Source: Butyricicoccus_A sp964387535 (GTDB lineage Bacteria; Bacillota; Clostridia; Oscillospirales; Butyricicoccaceae). From it: 13,011 nucleotides of DNA. The notes below the pieces were generated by a model. The model did no database searches and was not told the origin of the DNA. It worked only from the letters and a program-made list of their open reading frames with translations. The position numbers and the translations under genes are program-made. The DNA is taken from contig CAYLXH010000057.1 of assembly GCA_964387535.1 (NCBI GenBank), positions 1 through 13,011 of the forward strand, given 5' to 3'. Shown piece by piece: positions 7,515 to 13,011 of the stretch. How positions within the stretch are numbered: position 1 is the stretch's first letter; each line of letters starts with the position of its first letter.

Positions 7515-8390
7515 TCAGATCGAGAGTTTGTCATTCAGCAAAGAATAAAAACTCTTTCCTTTGACGCGTATCAACGTCGTAGCATACTGTGATTTTCGTA
7601 TGTAGACTTTGTCTCCGCTTTGCAGCTCAAAACTCTTACGTCCGTCACCCGAAACTAGAATCGAGGCGTCGTTAAAAAAACGCGGTACAACACAGATTTC
7701 ACGATGGGGCGCAAACACAAACGATTTCGCTGTACCACTATGGGGACAAAGCGGTACCACAGAAATATTTTCTGCAGAAGGCTCTATAATCGGTCCGCCG
7801 GCAGCCAAAGAATATGCAGTTGAACCGGTCGGCGTCGAGACAATCACACCATCACCATGCAGCGAGCACACCGATGTGCGGTCACAAAGAATATCCAGTA
7901 GACTGATTCGAAAGATAGAACCCGTTTTGATAATCGCTTCATTGAGCGCAATCGTTTTATAAACGACAGAGCCATCCCGAATCACTTCAATACCAAGCAT
8001 CATTCGGCTATCGGTAAAATATTCTCCGGCGAACACTTTGCGGATCATTGGGAGTTCAGGAAATTCCAATTCACTCATAAATCCGACATGTCCCAAATTA
8101 ATTCCTAAAATCGGAACATGCCGGACAGCAGCATATTGCGCCATGGTCAGAATCGTACCATCTCCGCCCAAGACAATAACGAAATCCGCCTCCAGCATCC
8201 CCTGATCAATCGGAAGAACGCGAAATCCATCTGTCTTTAAGCCAATTTCTAACGCTCGCTCTGGCAAAATGACCTCCGCGCCACAGTCTCGAATGACATC
8301 TGCCGTCTGCCGCACAGCCAGAGCCATTCCTTCTTTTCCTGTATTGGGCCAGATCATTACATTACGAATTGTTCTTCTGTTATTATTCAT
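7515..8390 (-). CDS. nadK: NAD kinase
   Basis: NAD kinase phosphorylates NAD to NADP using ATP and is the only source of NADP in most bacteria. The 291-residue protein has the GGDGT motif (75-79, catalytic Asp77 region), the NE motif (Asn150-Glu151) that binds the NAD ribose, and the glycine-rich GDGVIVSTPTGSTAYSLAAGGPI segment (179-201). VPLCPHSGTAKSFV (212-225) matches the conserved Pro-x-x-Pro-His segment. Its ATG overlaps the tlyA stop codon (ATGA), so the pair is translationally coupled. Nothing unusual in length or motifs. Confidence 0.97.
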   Translation of the reverse strand: MNNNRRTIRNVMIWPNTGKEGMALAVRQTADVIRDCGAEVILPERALEIGLKTDGFRVLPIDQGMLEADFVIVLGGDGTILTMAQYAAVRHVPILGINLGHVGFMSELEFPELPMIRKVFAGEYFTDSRMMLGIEVIRDGSVVYKTIALNEAIIKTGSIFRISLLDILCDRTSVCSLHGDGVIVSTPTGSTAYSLAAGGPIIEPSAENISVVPLCPHSGTAKSFVFAPHREICVVPRFFNDASILVSGDGRKSFELQSGDKVYIRKSQYATTLIRVKGKSFYSLLNDKLSI

Positions 8391-9187
8391 GCCTTATCAA
8401 GTTCTCCGTGAGCCTCTGCGACCAGCGCAGCAAGATCAATGTCCACATCCTGCCCCTCTCGGCCTAAATATCCTAAAAACTCAATATTTCCCTCCGGGCC
8501 GCGAATCGGAGAAAATGTCATATTATAAACAACAAAGCCAGCCCCATGTGCATTCACAAGGAAGGTTTCCAATACTTCCCGATGCACTTCTGGGTCACGC
8601 ACAACACCCTTTTTCCCTACTTTTCCCTTACCAGCTTCAAACTGGGGCTTAATCAGGCAGGCAATGCGCCCATTCTGAGCCAACAACTGCGCAACGACCG
8701 GAAGAACCAGCTTCAATGAAATAAATGAAACATCAATCACCGCCAGTTCTGGCTTCTCTCCTTCCAGCATATCCGGTGTCACGTAACGGATATTCGTTCG
8801 TTCCATACAAACGACACGCGGATCCTGTCGGAGTTTCCAAGCCAGCTGTCCATATCCTACATCAATGGAAAAGACCTTTCTCGCTCCCTTTGTCAGCAGA
8901 CAATCCGTAAATCCCCCCGTCGAAGCTCCAATATCCATTGCACACAGTCCAGCAGGATCAATATTAAAGTATGACAGCGCCTTTTCAATTTTCAATCCTC
9001 CGCGACTGACAAATTCGTTCGTTTTTCCGCGAACCTCAATTTCAGCATCCTCCGGGACACTCATACCCGCTTTGTCTGCTTTCTGGTTATTTACATATAC
9101 GATGCCACTCATAATAATGGCTTTGGCACGTTCCCGTGACGGAACAAGCCCCTTTTCAAACAATAACACATCAAGTCGTTTCTTCAC
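8387..9187 (-). CDS. tlyA: TlyA family rRNA 2'-O-methyltransferase (S4 and FtsJ domains)
   Basis: TlyA methylates ribose hydroxyls in 16S and, in some bacteria, 23S rRNA; some homologues are annotated as hemolysin. I start it at GTG 9187 because this gives the family N-terminus (V/M)KKRLDVLLFEKGL, a 266-residue length normal for TlyA, and a GGAGG site 9 nt upstream. A longer reading to 9289 adds 34 residues with no family likeness. An S4 RNA-binding domain spans about 1-60, with SRERAKAIIMSG. The methyltransferase has the SAM motif DIGASTGGFTD (85-95) and the catalytic tetrad as Lys66 or Lys69 (GGLKIEKAL), Asp152 (VIDVSF), Lys180 (LIKPQFE) and Glu236 (NIEF), parallel to K69-D154-K182-E238 of the M. 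tuberculosis enzyme. The start lies inside the last 17 bases of dxs. Confidence 0.95.
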   Translation of the reverse strand: MKKRLDVLLFEKGLVPSRERAKAIIMSGIVYVNNQKADKAGMSVPEDAEIEVRGKTNEFVSRGGLKIEKALSYFNIDPAGLCAMDIGASTGGFTDCLLTKGARKVFSIDVGYGQLAWKLRQDPRVVCMERTNIRYVTPDMLEGEKPELAVIDVSFISLKLVLPVVAQLLAQNGRIACLIKPQFEAGKGKVGKKGVVRDPEVHREVLETFLVNAHGAGFVVYNMTFSPIRGPEGNIEFLGYLGREGQDVDIDLAALVAEAHGELDKA

Positions 9188-11060
9188 TGTCCATTGCCTC
9201 CATGCAAGCCGACACAATACCGGAACAGTCCATATGGTAATGTTGATATACCTGCGAAACCGTTCCCTGCGGAGCAAACGTTTCTCCACAATTCAGCAGG
9301 CGTATCCAACGGAGCGGTATATGTTGTATACTCAGCTCTGCCGCCAGCGCCTGGCCAATACTGCCATTTTCTACGCAATCTTCTGCCACAAGAACACGGC
9401 CACAAGAGGCGATCTCCTTCCGCAACTCTTGAGAAAACGGTGCAGATAACTCATTTAATTTATAAACCGACGCTTCAATTCCCAGCTTATGCAGCTTATC
9501 TTGTGCAGCCAACAATTCATTCATCAATATTCCATATCCGACCAGCACAACATCGTTTCCATGGCGCAGACATACACTCACAGAAGAGGAAGTATCTTCG
9601 ATAAAGTTTCCCTCTGCGCCGCGTGGATAACGGATCACGATTGGCCCCGTGCCATGTGCTGTCTCTCTCGACAAAATGGATCGCAGCTCTGCATAATTAG
9701 ACGGTGCAAAAATAGTAATCCCTGGAATCTGCCGCAGAAATCCAACATCAAAGACTCCATTGTGTGTCGGTCCATCCGCTCCAACAATGCCAGCACGATC
9801 AACAGCAAAAATACACGGAATATGATCCAAAGCAACATCATGAATGAGCTGATCATATCCTCGCTGCAAAAAAGTAGAATATAACGCACAAACTGGAACC
9901 AGCCCCTGTTTTGCCATCCCCGCCGTCATAGCAACTGCATGCTCTTCCGCAATACCAACATCAAAAAAGCGATCTGGATATCGTTCTGCAAATTGAGATA
10001 ATCCAGTCCCGGAAGGCATCGCTGCTGTCACAGCACACAGCTTGGGATTTTCCTCTGCCAGTCTCACCATCTCCTGTCCAAATACGCGGGAAAAACTAGA
10101 AGAAGATGAGGTCAAGGGAATCCCAACCGAAGGATTGAACTGTGAGACACCATGATAGATGTCCGGATGTGCTTCCGAAAAACGATACCCTTTTCCCTTT
10201 TTTGTAATAACATGAATCAGGACTGGTTTATGCAGTTCTTTTGCCTGCTGGAAGAGTTCACACATTGCTGGAACATCATGTCCATTTACTGGTCCGAGAT
10301 ACATAATGCCCATCTGCTCAAACATCGAATCCTGCAGCAAAATACCTCGTACTGCTTTTTTCGAGCGAGAAATAAAAACTGCAGCACTATCGCCTCCCGG
10401 GATGCGGCCAAATGCTTCTTGAACATTCTGTTTCATGCGGAGGTATTGTGGACGCACACGGAGTCGACTCAGATGACGATTCATCGCGCCGACGTTTTTA
10501 TCAATGGACATATTGTTGTCATTGAGTACAATGATCAGCGGTTCACCACTCGATCCAGCTGAATTCAGCGCTTCATATGCCATGCCTCCGGTCAAAGCAC
10601 CGTCGCCAATTACCGGGACCACATGATATTTCTCTTTTTGCAGCGTGCGTGCATGAGCCATGCCCAAAGCAACGGAAACAGAATTAGACGCATGGCCTGT
10701 AATACACGCATCATGTATCGATTCTTCCGGCTTCAGAAATCCAGAAATCCCTCCAAATTTACGCAACTTATCGAATTGTCCACCTCGTCCCGTCAAAATC
10801 TTATGGGTATAGCATTGATGTCCAACATCAAAAATCAATCGATCCCGTGAAGAGTCAAAACACCGATGCAGCGCAACAGTTAATTCCACAGTACCAAGAT
10901 TAGAGGCCAGATGTCCTCCTGTATGTGACACAGTCTGTAAAAGAAAATGACGAATTTCTAAACACAATTTCGTCAGTTCTTCTGTCGACATCGACGGAAG
11001 CTTTTTACGAAGATCCCTCTGCACAAGAAAACTATATTTATCAGTCTGTTTATTACTCAT
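9171..11060 (-). CDS. dxs: 1-deoxy-D-xylulose-5-phosphate synthase
   Basis: DXS condenses pyruvate and glyceraldehyde-3-phosphate to DXP with loss of CO2, the first step of the MEP route to isoprenoids; DXP is also used for thiamine and pyridoxal phosphate. The 629-residue length is normal. The thiamine diphosphate domain has GGHLASNLG (48-56) with the catalytic-site histidine, GDGALTGGMAYEALN (152-166) and Asn180 of the GDG-N cofactor motif. The transketolase-like domain has GIAEEHAVAMTAGMA (369-383) with the conserved glutamate that activates the cofactor, and the C-terminal domain follows from about 495. The ATG at 11060 has an AAGGAT ribosome site and follows the OapA-like gene by 42 nt. 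A run of six or so serines at 318-323 is a variable linker. Confidence 0.98.
   Translation of the reverse strand: MSNKQTDKYSFLVQRDLRKKLPSMSTEELTKLCLEIRHFLLQTVSHTGGHLASNLGTVELTVALHRCFDSSRDRLIFDVGHQCYTHKILTGRGGQFDKLRKFGGISGFLKPEESIHDACITGHASNSVSVALGMAHARTLQKEKYHVVPVIGDGALTGGMAYEALNSAGSSGEPLIIVLNDNNMSIDKNVGAMNRHLSRLRVRPQYLRMKQNVQEAFGRIPGGDSAAVFISRSKKAVRGILLQDSMFEQMGIMYLGPVNGHDVPAMCELFQQAKELHKPVLIHVITKKGKGYRFSEAHPDIYHGVSQFNPSVGIPLTSSSSSFSRVFGQEMVRLAEENPKLCAVTAAMPSGTGLSQFAERYPDRFFDVGIAEEHAVAMTAGMAKQGLVPVCALYSTFLQRGYDQLIHDVALDHIPCIFAVDRAGIVGADGPTHNGVFDVGFLRQIPGITIFAPSNYAELRSILSRETAHGTGPIVIRYPRGAEGNFIEDTSSSVSVCLRHGNDVVLVGYGILMNELLAAQDKLHKLGIEASVYKLNELSAPFSQELRKEIASCGRVLVAEDCVENGSIGQALAAELSIQHIPLRWIRLLNCGETFAPQGTVSQVYQHYHMDCSGIVSACMEAMDSEETT
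9197..9201 (-). promoter_or_regulatory. Ribosome binding site fixing the tlyA GTG start
   Basis: GGAGG lies inside the dxs coding sequence, 9 nt before GTG 9187. No comparable site precedes the longer reading from 9289, which is why the GTG start is preferred. Confidence 0.75.
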
Positions 11061-11102
11061 ATCAATATCCTTAACTTTTTTGAAAAGAAGGCATCCGAGC
11101 GG

Positions 11103-11684
11103 TCATTTCTTCTCTTTTCTTTCTGGAAAAATTGCCATCAGGCGCCCAACCATCCCAACAATATCCTCGCTGAACGTCAAACCAATACTTTTTCCAATCG
11201 CTTTTCCTCCGATGGTCAAGGAAGAAACGCAGCCGGTAATGCACAGAGAGAGCAGTACCGACATCACATCCGCTCCTTGAATCAATCTGGCAATGATAAT
11301 TGCACTGGTAGCGCCGGAGATAATTCCAGAAATATCACCGACGACATCATTACAGAAACTTCCTACCTTGCCGGCATTGCGCACAATCCAGATTGCCTGC
11401 TTTGCTCCTTTTACTTTGCGAGCGGCCATAGAATGAAACCGTTTTTCCGTCGCCGCCGTTGCCGCAACACCAATAATATCAAAAAAGATTCCAATAAAAA
11501 TAAAAAATAGCAGAATCAAAAATGCCGTGATGTTACCAACAAAATGTAACGCACGTTCCGAAAAAAATGACAGTACTGCCGAGAGAAAAAAACTAACAAT
11601 GGAAATTGTAAAAATCCACCGGATATTGACCAGATTGCCACTTTTCTTTTTTGCTTTACTAGGTTTATCAGAGTTGTTGTTCAA
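11103..11684 (-). CDS. oapA: OapA-like DUF21-type membrane protein (OLE RNA partner)
   Basis: I start this gene at TTG 11684, preceded by GGAGGA at 5 nt; it gives 193 residues (about 21 kDa). Readings from ATG 11705 or 11816 translate the ribosome site and the structured RNA. After a basic, polar N-terminus (NNNSDKPSKAKKKSG) come two hydrophobic segments, about 20-45 and 50-78, then a DUF21-like core (GVAATAATEKRFHSMAARKVKGAKQAIWIVRNAGKVGSFCNDVVGDISGIISGA) resembling the membrane domain of CorB/CNNM proteins, and one or two more membrane segments (about 125-170). No CBS domains follow, unlike CorB transporters. A short, CBS-less DUF21 protein placed between a long structured RNA and dxs matches OapA, known to bind OLE RNA at the membrane. 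Family similarity and context are seen; RNA binding is inferred. An independent ion transport role cannot be excluded. Confidence 0.85.
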   Translation of the reverse strand: MNNNSDKPSKAKKKSGNLVNIRWIFTISIVSFFLSAVLSFFSERALHFVGNITAFLILLFFIFIGIFFDIIGVAATAATEKRFHSMAARKVKGAKQAIWIVRNAGKVGSFCNDVVGDISGIISGATSAIIIARLIQGADVMSVLLSLCITGCVSSLTIGGKAIGKSIGLTFSEDIVGMVGRLMAIFPERKEKK

Positions 11685-11689
11685 GAATT

Positions 11690-11694
11690 CCTCC
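11690..11694 (-). promoter_or_regulatory. Ribosome binding site fixing the oapA TTG start
   Basis: GGAGG is followed by AATTC and then TTG 11684. The in-frame ATG at 11705 has no ribosome site in front of it and lies upstream of this one. An AT-rich stretch (11706-11725) just upstream could also hold a weak internal -10 box (TATTAT), but no convincing -35. Confidence 0.65.
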
Positions 11695-11725
11695 GTTAAA
11701 AACATGACATATAATAAAATAATAT

Positions 11726-12393
11726 GGTGGCAGCAGAAAAAGGTAATCTTACGGCTTGAGGTTCGGTTGGATTTCCCCAAGAGCTGCCACCCGTCGCCGT
11801 GATGGAGGTTTCCCATTATAGCTCTTGACGGTGCGTTACCGCATCCGCGACCGAATTGCCACTTAGTCCGTACTGCAACCCTCTTTCTGCCCGTAAAAGA
11901 CAGCCTAGGTAATTTCTACAACAGCTTCCGCATATCTTAGCCTCTTTTGCAGCCGAGGTTTCACCAATCAATACAGATGTCTCCGTGGCCACGGCAACAC
12001 TCTGCGGATATCAGATTCACCACGACCACTCAAGGCAGGCTACTCTGCACACAGCGTTTTGACATGCAATTGCAATTTCAAGTACTCGCTCTCCAAATGA
12101 AGGGATTGCAAGAGATATACATATGCTTGCCGCCGCACCGCAATACAGGTTTTATCCTGGTCCGTAGCACATCCGTCAATCGAAATGAATGATGTTTAGG
12201 TGCACTACAGAGTCAGGTCTCCACGGCAATTGGGTCATGATTTCATGCCATTGAAAGATGCCCAAAAGCCTTAACCCCCAGCATCCACCCCAAACTGGGC
12301 GTAAGAAGCAAACACCAGGGACTTCATCGATATGCCCTTCTACGGATTTTTAGGCCCGTCTTAGGATACACCAAAGCTGACTAGGATACTGCG
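11726..12393 (-). ncRNA. ole: OLE RNA (Ornate, Large, Extremophilic)
   Basis: About 670 nt without a credible reading frame but full of RNA structure on the minus strand. Examples: GATGC/GCATC (12285-12281 with 12261-12257); TCCGCA/TGCGGA (12008-12003 with 11932-11927) enclosing the palindrome CCGTGGCCACGG (11994-11983) and a CCTC/GAGG hairpin (11958-11941); TGCG-GTAA-CGCA with a GNRA tetraloop (11843-11832); ATGG-GAAACCT-CCAT (11816-11802); and a perfect 9-bp closing stem GGTGGCAGC/GCTGCCACC (11791-11783 with 11734-11726). OLE RNA is a known class of about 600 nt found in anaerobic and extremophilic Firmicutes beside isoprenoid genes and followed by oapA. Length, orientation, structure and the oapA-dxs neighbourhood all match. 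I could not compare it with the published consensus base by base; ends are set from the promoter and the last stem. Confidence 0.85.
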
Positions 12394-12399
12394 CCACCT

Positions 12400-12427
12400 C
12401 ATATAACTTATCATATTCCCGTGTCAA
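12400..12427 (-). promoter_or_regulatory. Promoter of the OLE-oapA-dxs operon
   Basis: A perfect TTGACA (12427-12422) is followed after 16 nt by TATATG (12405-12400) on the minus strand. Transcription would begin near 12393, at the start of the structured region. No gene lies upstream on this strand in the window, so this is the likely head of the operon. Confidence 0.75.
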
Positions 12428-12443
12428 ATGCAAGTTTATGCAA
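12428..12443. repeat. ATGCAA direct repeat next to the OLE -35 box
   Basis: Two copies of ATGCAA (plus-strand 12428-12433 and 12438-12443) start exactly 10 bp apart, one helical turn, and abut the -35 box of the OLE promoter. This layout is typical of activator half-sites, but no regulator is identified. Confidence 0.35.
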
Positions 12444-12498
12444 AGTATAAATACTAATATGTCCACGGTGCACAGCGTATTTTTTCACGGTAATCGGT

Positions 12499-12517
12499 TA
12501 TACTCTTGAGAGAGTAT
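12499..12517 (+). promoter_or_regulatory. Probable -10 box with overlapping inverted repeat, upstream of the DUF378 gene
   Basis: TATACT (12499-12504) fits a -10 box; the -35 region is poor. It overlaps a perfect 7-bp inverted repeat ATACTCT-TGAG-AGAGTAT (12500-12517). A repressor site covering the -10 box or a hairpin at the RNA 5' end are both possible. Confidence 0.45.
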
Positions 12518-12538
12518 CATCCAAAGGAGGTTTATAAA

Positions 12539-12733
12539 ATGAACAAGCTTGTTTTGGCTCTTGTGATAATTGGAGCAATCAACTGGGGATGTATCGGTTT
12601 TTTCGGATTTGATGTAATCGGCATCTTATTTGGCGGACAAGGCTCCGTTGTCAGCCGTATCATCTTTGCCGTAGTCGGACTTGCCGGTCTGTGGGCATTC
12701 ACTTTCTTTCCCAAGCTTTCAAACAGCCAATAA
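12539..12733 (+). CDS. DUF378 family small membrane protein
   Basis: The 64-residue protein starts at ATG 12539 behind a strong AAAGGAGG site at 8 nt spacing; an upstream in-frame ATG at 12506 has no such site. It has two hydrophobic helices, about residues 4-30 and 39-58, separated by the short FGGQGSVVSR turn. The N-terminal LALVIIGAINWGCIGFFGFD pattern (alanine/isoleucine-rich helix, then INWG and a GFFGFD turn) is the DUF378 signature, a small integral membrane family of unknown function related to B. subtilis YuzA. It is divergent from the OLE operon with about 110 bp between the two promoters' core elements, and has its own terminator. No partner is evident in the window. Confidence 0.9.
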   Translation: MNKLVLALVIIGAINWGCIGFFGFDVIGILFGGQGSVVSRIIFAVVGLAGLWAFTFFPKLSNSQ

Positions 12734-12749
12734 CTTCCATCTTAAAAGA

Positions 12750-12795
12750 AGACGGTAAGCTGAATTCTCCGAGAACTCAGCTTACCGTTTCTATT
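12750..12795 (+). terminator. Terminator of the DUF378 gene
   Basis: A perfect 12-bp stem ACGGTAAGCTGA/TCAGCTTACCGT (12752-12763 with 12777-12788) closes a 13-nt loop, 18 nt after the stop codon. The following TTTCTATT is a modest U-tract, and the upstream AAAAGAAG could serve the opposite strand, so it may be bidirectional. Confidence 0.8.
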
Positions 12796-13011
12796 GATGT
12801 AAAAATCCGGAACCACTTTTACTAAAATCCGTAGGCCTTCTGTCTATTTTCTTCTTTGCTGCAGAAATCCAATGTATTGTCTACTGCAATTTTGTTCATT
12901 CAACCCTTCCGGTTTTTTATGGTTTTCTTCTCGACACCGTGCTACGACTTGTATGAAGTCTATAACCGTTACCTCGCTTTACAGCTCCAATCCGAAATCT
13001 CAAGGCGAAGA
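12796..13011. other. Right-edge region without an assignable gene
   Basis: Besides the small ORF on the minus strand, a plus-strand frame is open from 12835 to the window edge, with an ATG at 12919 (MVFFSTPCYDLYEVYNRYLA...). It has no ribosome site and only 31 residues are visible, so I cannot tell a gene start or remnant from noise. Confidence 0.3.
12822..12899 (-). CDS. Possible 25-residue small ORF
   Basis: An ATG at 12899 follows a GGAAGGG-type ribosome site at about 5 nt and encodes 25 mostly polar residues (starting MNKIAVDNTLDFCSKEE) before a stop. I do not recognise the sequence and see no promoter. It may be chance. Confidence 0.15.
   Translation of the reverse strand: MNKIAVDNTLDFCSKEENRQKAYGF

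Noticed and set aside
9188..9289. 34-residue extension of TlyA
   Set aside because: It lies wholly in dxs, does not resemble TlyA, and the GTG at 9187 has a good ribosome site and gives the family N-terminus.
11705..11816. N-terminal extension of the OapA-like protein (readings from 11816 or 11705)
   Set aside because: It translates the OLE 3' domain and the ribosome site, is unlike the rest of the protein, and has no ribosome site of its own.
11947..12192. 81-codon plus-strand reading frame in the structured region
   Set aside because: No ribosome site, no recognisable protein features, and it lies antisense to the structured RNA.
1..13011. CRISPR arrays, insertion sequences, tRNA or rRNA genes
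   Set aside because: I saw no regularly spaced repeats, transposase motifs, terminal inverted repeats or tRNA/rRNA signatures on reading both strands.

Overview
The window looks like a chromosomal segment of an anaerobic Firmicutes of the class Clostridia. This rests on the dxs-tlyA-nadK-argR-recN gene order, ThyX-type thymidylate synthesis, a T-box in front of tyrS, and strong AGGAGG-type ribosome binding sites with SigA-like promoters. Family or genus cannot be fixed from the sequence alone. Almost everything is on the minus strand; one small gene (12539-12733) runs the other way.

Reading the minus strand from the right, the first transcription unit starts at a promoter at 12427-12400. It opens with about 670 nt of non-coding but highly structured DNA (about 12393-11726), followed by a small DUF21-like membrane protein, then dxs, tlyA, nadK, argR and recN. 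A long structured RNA directly upstream of a DUF21-type membrane protein inside the dxs operon is the known arrangement of OLE RNA (Ornate, Large, Extremophilic) and its partner OapA. I read this as an OLE ribonucleoprotein locus and consider it the most interesting object here. The downstream genes make DXP for isoprenoids (dxs), a TlyA-type rRNA 2'-O-methyltransferase, NAD kinase, the arginine repressor and the RecN repair ATPase. They are tightly packed, with overlaps or 10-50 nt gaps.

The second unit is tyrS (4895-3666). It has its own promoter (5294-5266), a complete tyrosyl T-box leader with a UAC specifier, a UGGU T-box sequence and an intrinsic terminator, and a clear terminator after the gene.

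The third unit starts at a consensus promoter (3573-3545). It encodes a WecG/TagA-type GT26 glycosyltransferase, ThyX, a thymidylate-kinase-like enzyme, a GNAT acetyltransferase and a DJ-1/PfpI protein cut by the left edge. The first three genes are joined by ATGA stop/start overlaps. ThyX and the kinase together would convert dUMP to dTMP to dTDP.

On the right, a 64-residue DUF378 membrane protein is transcribed divergently from the OLE operon and ends at a strong hairpin. The last ~215 bases hold no gene I can assign with confidence.
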